From Streptomyces pinistramenti (GTDB lineage: Bacteria; Actinomycetota; Actinomycetes; Streptomycetales; Streptomycetaceae), in assembly GCF_020564935.1 (NCBI RefSeq), contig NZ_JAJCXB010000015.1, forward strand, positions 1-64,000: 64,000 nt of DNA. The letters run 5' to 3'. Positions 1-8,845 of this stretch are shown here, in pieces (positions within the stretch are counted from its first letter, which is position 1; the number at the start of each line of letters is the position of its first letter). The notes under the pieces are model-generated. The model was not told where the DNA came from, searched no databases, and saw only the letters and a program-made list of their open reading frames with translations. The translations under genes were made by a program, and so were the position numbers.

Positions 1-3
1 CGC

Positions 4-17
4 GGGGGGGCCCCCCC
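4..17 (-). terminator. G7C7 palindrome downstream of pyk
   Basis: A run of seven G followed by seven C forms a perfect palindrome about 35 bases past the pyk stop codon. It has no loop of its own, so it is a weak terminator candidate; it may instead be part of a larger structure outside the window. Confidence 0.3.
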
Positions 18-51
18 ACCGCCGTTGTCCGTCAGCGCCGTCGGCGGGCGG

Positions 52-1476
52 TCAGCTCTCGCCGCCGAGGTGGTGCACCCGCACCATGTTGGTGGTGCCG
101 GGCACGCCGGGGGGCGAACCGGCAGTGATGATCATGGTGTCGCCCTGGCTGTAGCGCTGGAGCTTGAGCAGCTCCGCGTCGACCAGGTCGACCATCGCGT
201 CGGTGTTGTCGACGTGCTGCACGACGAAGGTCTCCACACCCCAGCTCAGCGCGAGCTGGTTGCGGGTGGCCGCGTCGGTGGTGAAGGCCAGGATCGGCTG
301 GGCGGCGCGGTAACGGGAGAGCCGGCGTGCCGTGTCACCGGACTTGGTGAAGGCCACCAGTGCCTTGCCGTTGAGGAAGTCCGCCATCTCGCAGGCCGCG
401 CGGGCCACCGCGCCGCCCTGCGTACGCGGCTTCTTGCCGGGCACCAGCGGCTGGAGCCCCTTGGACAGCAGCTCCTCCTCGGCCGCCTCGACGATCTTCG
501 ACATCGTCTTGACGGTCTCGATCGGGTACTGGCCGACCGAGGACTCCGCGGAGAGCATGACCGCGTCGGCGCCGTCGAGGATGGCGTTGGCGACGTCGGA
601 CGCCTCGGCGCGGGTCGGCCGCGAGTTGGTGATCATCGACTCCATCATCTGGGTCGCCACGATCACCGGCTTGGCGTTCCTGCGGCACATCTCCACCAGG
701 CGCTTCTGCACCATCGGGACCTTCTCCAGCGGGTACTCCACCGCCAGGTCACCACGGGCGACCATGACGGCGTCGAACGCCATCACGACCTCTTCCATGT
801 TGTTGACCGCCTGCGGCTTCTCGACCTTGGCGATCACCGGAACCCGGCGGCCGACCTCGTCCATGACGCGGTGCACGTCCTGGACGTCCTTGGCGTCCCG
901 GACGAAGGACAGCGCCACCATGTCGCAGCCCATGTGCAGGGCGAACTTCAGGTCATCGACGTCCTTCTCGGACAGCGCGGGGACGTTCACCGCGGCGCCG
1001 GGGAGGTTGATGCCCTTGTGGTCGGAGATGACCCCGCCCTCGATGACGATGGTGCGCACCCGCGGGCCGTCGACCTCGACGACCTGGAGGGCCACATTGC
1101 CGTCGTTGATCAGGACCGGGTCGCCCTTGGAGACATCGGCGGGCAGCCCCTTGTAGGTGGTGCCGCAGATGGTCTTGTCGCCGGGGATGTCCTCGGTGGT
1201 GATGACGAACTCGTCGCCGCGCACCAGCTCCACGGGGCCGTCGGCGAAGGTCTCCAGGCGGATCTTGGGGCCCTGGAGGTCGGCCAGCACGCCGACGGCG
1301 CGGCCGGTCTCCTCGGATGCCTTGCGGACGCGGTGGTACCGCTCCTCGTGCTCCGGCTGGGTTCCGTGGCTCATGTTGAAACGGGCCACGTTCATTCCGG
1401 CCTCGATCAGCGTCTTGAGCTGATCGTAGGAGTCGACGGCGGGGCCCAGGGTGCAGACGATTTTCGAACGGCGCAT
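52..1476 (-). CDS. pyk: Pyruvate kinase
   Basis: Cytosolic enzyme of lower glycolysis that converts phosphoenolpyruvate and ADP to pyruvate and ATP. The 474-residue length is normal for a bacterial pyruvate kinase. Family motifs are visible: the N-terminal SKIVCTLGPA strand, ARFNMSHG, the B-domain segment after DLQGPKIR, the active-site stretch IAKVEKPQAV, the metal-binding MVARGDLAVEYP and the substrate loop ATQMMESMI. The chosen ATG (MRRSKIV) matches the usual N-terminus; an in-frame GTG 18 codons upstream would add unrelated residues. It lies 60 bases downstream of ackA and in line with pta, so the three are probably co-transcribed. Departures from the common FNFSHG and KIEN motifs are conservative. 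Identification is firm; allosteric control cannot be read from the sequence. Confidence 0.96.
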   Translation of the reverse strand: MRRSKIVCTLGPAVDSYDQLKTLIEAGMNVARFNMSHGTQPEHEERYHRVRKASEETGRAVGVLADLQGPKIRLETFADGPVELVRGDEFVITTEDIPGDKTICGTTYKGLPADVSKGDPVLINDGNVALQVVEVDGPRVRTIVIEGGVISDHKGINLPGAAVNVPALSEKDVDDLKFALHMGCDMVALSFVRDAKDVQDVHRVMDEVGRRVPVIAKVEKPQAVNNMEEVVMAFDAVMVARGDLAVEYPLEKVPMVQKRLVEMCRRNAKPVIVATQMMESMITNSRPTRAEASDVANAILDGADAVMLSAESSVGQYPIETVKTMSKIVEAAEEELLSKGLQPLVPGKKPRTQGGAVARAACEMADFLNGKALVAFTKSGDTARRLSRYRAAQPILAFTTDAATRNQLALSWGVETFVVQHVDNTDAMVDLVDAELLKLQRYSQGDTMIITAGSPPGVPGTTNMVRVHHLGGES

Positions 1477-1536
1477 GGGCTGAATCCTATCGGTTTGTTT
1501 CGGAGCGGAATATTCCCCCGGGGGAAACACCAGGGA

Positions 1537-2748
1537 CTAGGCGCTGACCAGGGCGTATGTCTGCTGGGCGATCTCCAGCTCCTCGTCGGTGGGCACCACG
1601 GCGACCGCGACCCTGGCGTATTCGGGCGAGATCAGCCGGGGCTCTCCGGACCGCACGGCGTTGAGCGAGGCGTCCACGGCCAGGCCCATCTCCTCCAGGC
1701 CGGCGATGGCGGCCTCCCGCACCGGCGCGGCGTTCTCGCCGACACCCGCGGTGAACGCCACCGCGTCCACCCGGCCGAGGACGGCGCAGTAGGCGCCGAT
1801 GTACTTCTTCAGACGGTGGATGTAGATGTCGAAGGCGAGCTGCGCGCGCGCGTCGCCCGCGTCGATGCGGCGCCTGATCTCCCGCATGTCGTTGTCGCCG
1901 CACAGGCCGACCAGGCCGCTCTTCTTGTTGAGCAGCTCGTCGGTCTCGTCGGCCGACATCCCGGCGACCCGCTTGAGGTGGAAGGTGACCGCCGGGTCGA
2001 TGTCGCCCGAGCGGGTGCCCATGACCAGGCCCTCCAGCGGCGTCAGCCCCATCGACGTCTCCACGCAGCGGCCGCCGGCCACCGCGGAGGCCGAGGCGCC
2101 GTTGCCCAGGTGCAGCACGATCACATTGACCTCGGACGGGTCCTTGCCGAGCAGCGCCGCGGTCTTGCGCGAGACGTACGCGTGCGAGGTGCCGTGGAAG
2201 CCGTAGCGGCGGATGCGGTGCGCGTCGGCGGTCTCCACGTCGATGGCGTAGCGGGCCGCGTACTCCGGCATGGTCGTGTGGAACGCGGTGTCGAAGACGG
2301 CGACCTGCGGCAGGTCGGGGCGGAGTTGCTGGGCCGTCCTGATGCCGGTGATGTTCGCCGGGTTGTGCAGCGGCGCGACCGGCACCAGACGCTCGATCTC
2401 CTTGAGCACCGCGTCGTCGATCACCGTCGGCACGGTGAACTTCAGGCCGCCGTGTACGACCCGGTGCCCGATCGCGGCCAGTTCCGGCGAGTCCAGGCCG
2501 AGGCCGTCGGCGGACAGCTCGTCGGCCACCGCCTTCAGCGCGGACTCGTGGTCGGCTATCGGGCCCTCGGCCTCGCGTACCTCGCCGCCGGTGGCCAGCG
2601 GGGTGTGGGTCAGCCGCGAGGTCGCCTCACCGATGCGCTCGACGAGCCCGGCGGCCAGGCGGGTGCCGTCGGCCATGTCGAGCAGCTGGTATTTCACCGA
2701 CGAGGAGCCGGAGTTGAGGACGAGGACGCGGGAGGCGGTGGCAGTCAT
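1537..2748 (-). CDS. ackA: Acetate kinase
   Basis: Interconverts acetyl phosphate plus ADP and acetate plus ATP, the second step of the Pta-Ack pathway. The 403-residue protein has the family N-terminus VLVLNSGSSSVKYQL, the motif FHTTMPEYAARYAID, the phosphate-binding HLGNGAS segment and GLMMGTRSGD-like motif GLVMGTRSGDIDP. It starts at ATG 2748 and sits 45 bases after the pta stop codon, in the same direction, so it belongs to a pta-ackA-pyk unit. This order places acetyl-CoA overflow next to pyruvate formation. Nothing appears truncated or unusual. Confidence 0.96.
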   Translation of the reverse strand: MTATASRVLVLNSGSSSVKYQLLDMADGTRLAAGLVERIGEATSRLTHTPLATGGEVREAEGPIADHESALKAVADELSADGLGLDSPELAAIGHRVVHGGLKFTVPTVIDDAVLKEIERLVPVAPLHNPANITGIRTAQQLRPDLPQVAVFDTAFHTTMPEYAARYAIDVETADAHRIRRYGFHGTSHAYVSRKTAALLGKDPSEVNVIVLHLGNGASASAVAGGRCVETSMGLTPLEGLVMGTRSGDIDPAVTFHLKRVAGMSADETDELLNKKSGLVGLCGDNDMREIRRRIDAGDARAQLAFDIYIHRLKKYIGAYCAVLGRVDAVAFTAGVGENAAPVREAAIAGLEEMGLAVDASLNAVRSGEPRLISPEYARVAVAVVPTDEELEIAQQTYALVSA

Positions 2749-2793
2749 GGAGGGCTTTCCGGATGGGGTGCAAAGGGTGTGGGGAGGGCGGCG

Positions 2794-4890
2794 TCAGCCG
2801 GCGGTGTGCCCGGCGCCGGGCTGCGCGCCCTGCGCCTGGATGGCCGTGATGGCCACGGTGTTGACGATGTCCTGGACCAGCGCGCCGCGCGACAGGTCGT
2901 TGACGGGCTTGCGCAGGCCCTGCAGGACCGGGCCGACGGCGACCGCGCCGGCCGACCGCTGCACGGCCTTGTAGGTGTTGTTGCCGGTGTTGAGGTCGGG
3001 GAAGATCAGCACGGTGGCCTTCCCCGCGACATCGGATTCGGGGAGCTTGGTCTGCGCGACCGCCGCGTCCACCGCCGCGTCGTACTGGATCGGCCCCTCG
3101 ACCAGCAGGTCGGGACGCCGCTCACGGACCAGCGCGGTGGCCTTGCGGACCTTGTCGACGTCCGCGCCCGAGCCGGAGGTGCCGGTGGAGTACGACAGCA
3201 TCGCGATCCGCGGCTCGACGCCGAACTGGGCGGCGGTGGCGGCCGACTGGATGGCGATGTCGGCGAGCTGCTCGGCGTCCGGATCCGGGTTGACCGCGCA
3301 GTCGCCGTAGACCAGGACCCGGTCGGCCAGGCACATGAAGAAGACCGAGGACACGATCTGGGCACCCGGCTTGGTCTTGATGATCTCGAAGGCGGGGCGG
3401 ATGGTCGCGGCGGTGGAGTGCACGGCGCCGGAGACCATGCCGTCGGCCAGGCCCTCCTGCACCATCAGCGTGCCGAAGTAGGAGACGTCGGCGACCACGT
3501 CGAAGGCCAGCTCGTAGCCGACGCCCTTGTGCGCGCGCAGTTCCGCGTACCGCTCGGCGAACCGCTCGCGCAGCGGGGAGGTCTGCGGGTCGATGATCTG
3601 GGCGCCCGCCAGGTCCATGGACAGCTCGGCGGCGCGCTTGCGGATCGCCTCCTCGTCGCCGAGCAGCGTCAGGTCGCAGACGTCGCGGCGCAGCAGCACA
3701 TCGGCGGCGCGCAGCACCCGCTCCTCGCCGCCCTCGGGCAGTACGACGCGGCGGCGGCCGGCGCGGGAGCGCTCGATCAGCTCGTGCTCGAACATCATCG
3801 GGGTGACCCGGACGGAGCGGGCGACGGAGATGCGGTTCGTCAGCTCGGTGGTGTCCACGTGCCGCTCGAACAGGCCCAGCGCGGTCTCGGCCTTGCGCGG
3901 CGACGCGGCGTTGAGCTTGCCTTCGATGGCGAACAGCTCGCCCGCGGTGGGGAAGGACCCGCCCGGGACCGAGATGACCGGGGTGCCGGGGGCGAGCCGG
4001 CTCGCCAGCGCCATGATGTCGGGCCCGGGGCGCTCGTCGAGGGTGAGGACGACACCGGCGATGGGCGGGGCGCCCGCGCTGTGTGCCGCGAGCGAGCCGA
4101 TGACGAGGTCGGCGCGGTCCCCGGGGGTCACCACGAGGCAGCCGGGGGTCAGCGCCTTGAGGAAGGTCGGCAGCATCGCGCCGCCGAAGACGAAGTCGCG
4201 GGCGTCCCTGGCGAGCCCGGAGTCGTCGCCGAGCAGCACCTCGGCGCCGAGCGTGTGCACGATCTGGGCGACGGTCGGCGCGGACAGCGCGCCGTCCTCG
4301 GGGAGCGCGTAGCAGGGCACCGGAAGCCGGGCGGCGAGGCGCTCGGCGACCGCCTCGCGCAGGCCGGGCGCGACGCGGTTGACGACCAGCGCGACGACAT
4401 CGCAGCCCAGCGAGTCGTAGGCGCGGTAGGCATTGTGGGCCTCGGCGCGTACGGACTCGGCCTCCTGGCCCTGGCCGCCGACGACCGGGATCACCGCGGC
4501 GCCGAACTCGTTGGCGAGCCGGGCGTTGAGGCTCAGCTCGTCCGGCAGGCTGGTGCCCGCGTAGTCCGAGCCGAGCACGAGGACGTACTCGTAGTCCCGT
4601 GCCACCCGGTGGAAGCGATCGACGAGCCGGGAGACCAGTTCGTCGGTGCCCTGCTCGGCCTGGAGGGCTGCGGCCTCGTCGTAGCCGATGCCGTATACGG
4701 AGTCGGCGGGCTGTGTCAGCCGGTAGCGGGCCCGCAGGAGGTCGAACAGCCGGTCGGGTCCGTCGTGGACCAGCGGGCGGAAGACGCCCACCCGGTCGAC
4801 GTGGCGGGTGAGGAGTTCCATGACTCCCAGCTCGATGACCTGGCGGCCGTCGCCGCGGTCGATACCGGTCACGTACACGCTGCGCGTCAC
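2794..4890 (-). CDS. pta: Phosphate acetyltransferase, long form with DRTGG region
   Basis: Converts acetyl-CoA and phosphate to acetyl phosphate and CoA. The 698-residue form is the long actinobacterial and enteric type: an N-terminal P-loop-like domain (residues about 1-200, starting VYVTGIDRGDG), a middle DRTGG-type regulatory region, and a C-terminal catalytic PTA_PTB domain (about 370-690) with VVLPEGGEERVLRAA, MVSGAVHSTAATIRPA, VFFMCLADRVLVYGDCAVNP and FPDLNTGNNTYKA. The GTG at 4890 is preferred because a GGAGAG sequence lies a few bases upstream; ATG 4908 and further upstream starts lack this. It is the first gene of pta-ackA-pyk and is divergent from pfkA across about 230 bases. Confidence 0.94.
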   Translation of the reverse strand: MTRSVYVTGIDRGDGRQVIELGVMELLTRHVDRVGVFRPLVHDGPDRLFDLLRARYRLTQPADSVYGIGYDEAAALQAEQGTDELVSRLVDRFHRVARDYEYVLVLGSDYAGTSLPDELSLNARLANEFGAAVIPVVGGQGQEAESVRAEAHNAYRAYDSLGCDVVALVVNRVAPGLREAVAERLAARLPVPCYALPEDGALSAPTVAQIVHTLGAEVLLGDDSGLARDARDFVFGGAMLPTFLKALTPGCLVVTPGDRADLVIGSLAAHSAGAPPIAGVVLTLDERPGPDIMALASRLAPGTPVISVPGGSFPTAGELFAIEGKLNAASPRKAETALGLFERHVDTTELTNRISVARSVRVTPMMFEHELIERSRAGRRRVVLPEGGEERVLRAADVLLRRDVCDLTLLGDEEAIRKRAAELSMDLAGAQIIDPQTSPLRERFAERYAELRAHKGVGYELAFDVVADVSYFGTLMVQEGLADGMVSGAVHSTAATIRPAFEIIKTKPGAQIVSSVFFMCLADRVLVYGDCAVNPDPDAEQLADIAIQSAATAAQFGVEPRIAMLSYSTGTSGSGADVDKVRKATALVRERRPDLLVEGPIQYDAAVDAAVAQTKLPESDVAGKATVLIFPDLNTGNNTYKAVQRSAGAVAVGPVLQGLRKPVNDLSRGALVQDIVNTVAITAIQAQGAQPGAGHTAG

Positions 4891-4957
4891 GCGTGCTCTC
4901 CGATCCATTCCGTTGCTGGCATGGTCAAATTCAGCCGTTATGGTGAGCTTGCCCCTC

Positions 4958-4986
4958 TTGACAATACCCGCGGCTGTGGATACGTC
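4958..4986 (+). promoter_or_regulatory. Possible pfkA promoter, with a divergent pta promoter sharing the -35 element
   Basis: TTGACA at 4958-4963 is followed after 17 bases by TACGTC at 4981-4986, a fair primary-sigma-factor layout for pfkA. Because TTGACAA reads TTGTCAA on the other strand, a minus-strand promoter for pta could share this hexamer, with a weak -10 (ATAACG or CATAAC) near 4936-4942. This is motif reading only. Confidence 0.4.
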
Positions 4987-5120
4987 GCTCTCCCAGTTTC
5001 CCCGAGACGGCGGCGCCGGAGAGCGCAGGGGTACCGGGCGAGTGAGGGCGGGGCCCACGGCGCCGTGAAACAATCGGACCGGCTCTCACGTCCGACAGCG
5101 AGCACAGGAGACACAGCACG

Positions 5121-6146
5121 ATGCGTATCGGAGTCCTCACCGCAGGCGGCGACTGCCCCGGCCTGAATGCTGTGATCAGGTCCGTCGTCCACCGCGCCCT
5201 GACGGGGCACGACGATGAGGTCATAGGCTTCGAGGACGGATTCGCGGGCCTGCTCGACGGCCGCTTCCGCAAGCTCGACCTCGACGCCGTCAGCGGCATT
5301 CTCGCCCGCGGCGGCACCATCCTCGGCTCGTCCCGGCTGGAGCGCGCCCGGCTCCGCGAAGCCTGCGAGAACGCCAAGGACCACTCCAAGGACTACGGCA
5401 TCGACGTCCTCATCCCGATCGGCGGCGAGGGCACACTCACCGCCGCGCGGATGCTGTCGGACGCCGGGCTGCCGGTCGTCGGCGTCCCCAAGACCATCGA
5501 CAACGACATCTCCTCCACCGACCGCACCTTCGGTTTCGACACCGCGGTCGGCGTCGCCACGGAAGCCATCGACCGGCTCAAGACCACCGCCGAATCGCAT
5601 CAGCGGGTCATGGTCGTCGAGGTCATGGGACGGCACGCCGGCTGGATCGCGCTGGAGTCCGGCATGGCGGGCGGCGCCCACGGCATCTGCCTGCCGGAGC
5701 GCGGATTCGACGTGAACGACCTGGTCACGATGGTCGAGGAGCGCTTCGCCCGCGGCAAGAAGTTCGCCGTCATCTGCGTCGCCGAGGGCGCGCACCCGGC
5801 CGAGGGCTCCATGGACTACAAGAAGGGCGCCATCGACCAGTTCGGCCACGAACGGTTCTCCGGCATCGGCAACGCCCTCGCCGCCGAGCTGGAAAGGCGC
5901 CTCGGCAAGGAGGCCCGCCCGGTCATCCTCGGCCACGTCCAGCGCGGCGGCACCCCCACCGCCTACGACCGTGTGCTCGCCACCCGCTTCGGCTGGCACG
6001 CCGTCGAGGCCGCCCACCGCGGCGACTTCGGCAGGATGACCGCGCTGCGCGGCACGGACATCACGATGGTGCCGCTCGCCGACGCGGTCACCGAACTGAA
6101 GCGGGTGCCCGCGCACCGCATGCACGAGGCCGAGTCGGTCTTCTGA
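5121..6146 (+). CDS. pfkA: 6-phosphofructokinase (group III)
   Basis: Phosphorylates fructose 6-phosphate to fructose 1,6-bisphosphate. The 341 residues carry all landmarks: AGGDCPGLN (8-16), GGEGT (101-105), PKTIDND (123-129, catalytic Asp127), MGRHAGWIA (169-177) and GHVQRGGTPTAYDR (271-284). The numbering matches the E. coli enzyme at the phosphoryl-donor site. Gly104 is the residue that favours ATP, while Lys124 is more typical of pyrophosphate-dependent enzymes; this Gly/Lys pair characterises the mixed group III, whose Streptomyces members are reported to use ATP. An ACAGGAGACACAGC ribosome binding site precedes ATG 5121. It is divergent from pta and convergent with the permease gene, with a strong terminator between. 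Confidence 0.95.
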   Translation: MRIGVLTAGGDCPGLNAVIRSVVHRALTGHDDEVIGFEDGFAGLLDGRFRKLDLDAVSGILARGGTILGSSRLERARLREACENAKDHSKDYGIDVLIPIGGEGTLTAARMLSDAGLPVVGVPKTIDNDISSTDRTFGFDTAVGVATEAIDRLKTTAESHQRVMVVEVMGRHAGWIALESGMAGGAHGICLPERGFDVNDLVTMVEERFARGKKFAVICVAEGAHPAEGSMDYKKGAIDQFGHERFSGIGNALAAELERRLGKEARPVILGHVQRGGTPTAYDRVLATRFGWHAVEAAHRGDFGRMTALRGTDITMVPLADAVTELKRVPAHRMHEAESVF

Positions 6147-6168
6147 GCCCCGGCCCCCCGCAGCAGCA

Positions 6169-6210
6169 CGACGGCGGCGCGCCCCCTGGTGAGGGAGCGC
6201 GCCGCCGTCG
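6169..6210. terminator. Bidirectional terminator between pfkA and the FtsX permease gene
   Basis: A perfect 14-base-pair GC stem (6169-6182 with 6197-6210) lies between two convergent stop codons, with a short inner CCC/GGG stem in the loop. It has no T-run, as is common in high-GC actinomycetes. Confidence 0.75.
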
Positions 6211-6222
6211 GCACACCGGGGC

Positions 6223-8784
6223 TCACTGCGCGCCGATCGCCTCCAGCATGTTCAGCCGGGCCGCCCGGCGGGCCGGCCACAGCGCGGCCAGGATGCCGAC
6301 GATGAGCGCCAGCAGAACGAACAGGCCGAGCCGGTCCCACGGCAGCTTGAGCGCGTACGCGGGGAGCCCGTTGCTCATGATGGAGCCGACGGACCAGGAG
6401 AGGAAGATCCCGACCGCGATGCCGAGGACCGCGCCGAACAGCGAGATGACCACCGACTCCAGGCGCACCATCCGCTTGATGCCGCCGCGGGAGAGCCCGA
6501 TCGCCCGCAGCATCCCGATCTCACGGGTCCGCTCGAAGACCGACATGGCGAGGGTGTTGACGACACCGACGATCGCGATCACCACGGACATCCCGAGCAG
6601 GCCGTAGACCATGTTCACGAGCATCTCGATCGGGCCGGACTGCTCCTTGCGCAGCGCGTCGTGGTCCTGGACCTTCAGCAGCGGACTGTCGCCGAGCGTG
6701 TGGCGGATCTGCCGCTCCAGCGTTTGGGACGTCCCGCCCTTGGCCTTGACCAGCAGCTGGTCGTTCTTCTGCGTCACCAGGTAACGGTCCACCAGGGACG
6801 TGGTGGCCAGCGCCCCGCCGACGATCGTGTTGTCCTCGTAGACGCCGGCGATCTTCAGCCGGGCCTTCGGCTTGTCCTCGTCGAACGTCGCCGTCAGGGT
6901 GTCGCCGGTGTGCCAGCCCTGGCCCTTGGCCGTGCTCTGCGAGACGGCGATACCCCGGGGACCGAGGTCCTGGAGCGCCGTGAACGAACCGCTGGTGAAG
7001 GAGAGCCGGACGACCTTGCCGATCCGGGTGAGGTCGGTGCCGGTCACGTCCGAGAAGCCGTCCGCGGCCTGGAAGCCGGTGGTGCGCAGCGGGACCATCT
7101 GGTCGACGCCCGGGAGCTGCGCGACCTTACGGGACGCAGCGGGGTCAAGACCGGCGAAATTCGTCGTCGCGACCTTGTAGTCGGCGGTCAGCCCGCGGCT
7201 GATCTGGGCGTCCATCGCCTGCTGCACGGAGCTGCCGAGGACCGTCATGCCGGTGATCAGGACGAGACCGATCATCAGCGCCGACGAAGTGGCGGCGGTG
7301 CGCCGCGGGTTGCGCAGCGCGTTCTCCTTCGCCAGCTTGCCGCCGATTCCGAAGAGCCGGACGGTGACCAGGCCGGCCAGGGACACCAGCGGCCGGGACA
7401 GCAGCGGGGCGAGGATCACCGCGCCGGTGATGGTGAGGACGCCGCCCGCCATGGCGACCGGCATGTCCTCGGACGACGTCAGGGTGGAGGCGTAGCACAT
7501 GATCGCCACGCCGAGGCCGCCGATGACGACGCCGAGGGAGTTGCGGATCACCAGGCCGCGCGGCGCGGGCGGCGCCTCGACGGTGTTCAGCGCCTCCACC
7601 GGGGCGATCTTCGCGGCCCTGCGGGACGGCAGCCAGGCGGCCAGGACGGTCACCACGACACCCACGGCCAGCGCGACGCCCACCGTGGCCGGGGTGATGA
7701 TGACCGGACCGCCGGGGAAGCCCGCGCCGTTGGCGTTGAGCACCGCGCGCAGGCCCACCGCGATACCGGTGCCCAGGGCGAAGCCGACGACGGACGAGAC
7801 CAGGCCCAGCAGACCGGCCTCGGCCAGCACCGAGCGGACGACCTGGCGCCGGGAGGCGCCGACCGCACGCAGCAGCGCGATCTCGCGGCTGCGCTGGGAG
7901 ATGAGCATGGTGAAGGTGTTGGCGATGATGAAGATGCCGACGAACAGGGCGATACCGGCGAAGGTCAGCAGCGTCTGGCTCAGCGCCTTGTTCTGGTCCG
8001 CGATCATCCGGGCCTGGTCCGCGGCGAGTTGGGCGCCGCTGATGGCCTCGGCACGGTCCTTGGGCAGCAGCGTACGGATCTTCCCGGTCAGCGCCTGCTG
8101 GTCGGTGCCGGGCTCGGCCGCCACCACCAGCTCGTCGTACTGGCCGGGGTGCAGGTACAGCTTCTGGGCCGTCGCCGTGTCCAGGAGCGCCAGGCTGCCG
8201 CCCGCGGTCACCTGCGGGTCGTCGGTCGAGACGATGCCGACCAGCTTCTTCGTCTGCACCGGCCCGTCGACGGCGAAGCGCACGGTGTCGCCGATCCGGT
8301 AGCCCGCCGCCTTCGCGGTGCCTTCGGCCAGCGCGATCTCGCCGCCGTCCGCCGGGCCGCGGCCCTTGACCAGCGGGTAGCGGCTGTCCTTGCCGTCCTT
8401 GCCCGGCTGGTAGTTGGCGGCGCGGTTCTGCCAGCTGTCGCCGATCGGCTGGTTGTCCTTGTCGGCGAGGGTCGCCCTGCCGGAGACGTCGGCACGTACG
8501 GCACTGACACCGGGCAGCCCGCCGATCCGGTGCGCCAGCGCGTCGTTGAGGGCGGTGGACCGCTTGCCGTCCTCCGGCGGTCCCGGGTTGCCGACGTCGA
8601 CGGCCCGTACGGAGACCGCCACGTCCTTGAGGTTCTTGGCGGAGGCGTTCTTGACGGCTTCGCCGACGGTGTCGCTGAAGACGAGGGTGCCGGCGACGAA
8701 GGCGACGCCGAGCATGACCGCGAGCGCGGTCATCAGCAAACGGGCTTTGTGCGCAAAGACGTTGCGCAATGCGGTACGGAACAT
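6223..8784 (-). CDS. FtsX/MacB-family ABC transporter permease
   Basis: An 853-residue integral membrane permease of the type that pairs with a LolD/MacB-like ATPase and usually exports lipids, peptides or antimicrobials rather than importing. An N-terminal membrane helix (about 17-37) is followed by a large extracytoplasmic domain. Two FtsX domains then follow, each with the signature of three or more helices around SQRSREIALLRAVGAS and ERTREIGMLRAIGLS. Between them are a second extracytoplasmic domain and additional helices, giving about ten in total. The cognate ATPase gene is immediately upstream, 61 bases away. The start at 8784 (MFRTALRNVFAHKARL) matches the usual N-terminus. The substrate cannot be inferred. 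Confidence 0.9.
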   Translation of the reverse strand: MFRTALRNVFAHKARLLMTALAVMLGVAFVAGTLVFSDTVGEAVKNASAKNLKDVAVSVRAVDVGNPGPPEDGKRSTALNDALAHRIGGLPGVSAVRADVSGRATLADKDNQPIGDSWQNRAANYQPGKDGKDSRYPLVKGRGPADGGEIALAEGTAKAAGYRIGDTVRFAVDGPVQTKKLVGIVSTDDPQVTAGGSLALLDTATAQKLYLHPGQYDELVVAAEPGTDQQALTGKIRTLLPKDRAEAISGAQLAADQARMIADQNKALSQTLLTFAGIALFVGIFIIANTFTMLISQRSREIALLRAVGASRRQVVRSVLAEAGLLGLVSSVVGFALGTGIAVGLRAVLNANGAGFPGGPVIITPATVGVALAVGVVVTVLAAWLPSRRAAKIAPVEALNTVEAPPAPRGLVIRNSLGVVIGGLGVAIMCYASTLTSSEDMPVAMAGGVLTITGAVILAPLLSRPLVSLAGLVTVRLFGIGGKLAKENALRNPRRTAATSSALMIGLVLITGMTVLGSSVQQAMDAQISRGLTADYKVATTNFAGLDPAASRKVAQLPGVDQMVPLRTTGFQAADGFSDVTGTDLTRIGKVVRLSFTSGSFTALQDLGPRGIAVSQSTAKGQGWHTGDTLTATFDEDKPKARLKIAGVYEDNTIVGGALATTSLVDRYLVTQKNDQLLVKAKGGTSQTLERQIRHTLGDSPLLKVQDHDALRKEQSGPIEMLVNMVYGLLGMSVVIAIVGVVNTLAMSVFERTREIGMLRAIGLSRGGIKRMVRLESVVISLFGAVLGIAVGIFLSWSVGSIMSNGLPAYALKLPWDRLGLFVLLALIVGILAALWPARRAARLNMLEAIGAQ

Positions 8785-8845
8785 GGTGGTGTCAGTCCTG
8801 GGTCCGGTGGCGCGGATGGGGCGGGTGCGGCGGCGCCGCGCGGGG

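Noticed and set aside
25-5166. A 1,713-residue open frame on the plus strand across pyk, ackA and pta
   Set aside because: It is antisense to three well-conserved genes and has the His/Arg/Gly/Val-rich composition of a GC-bias shadow.
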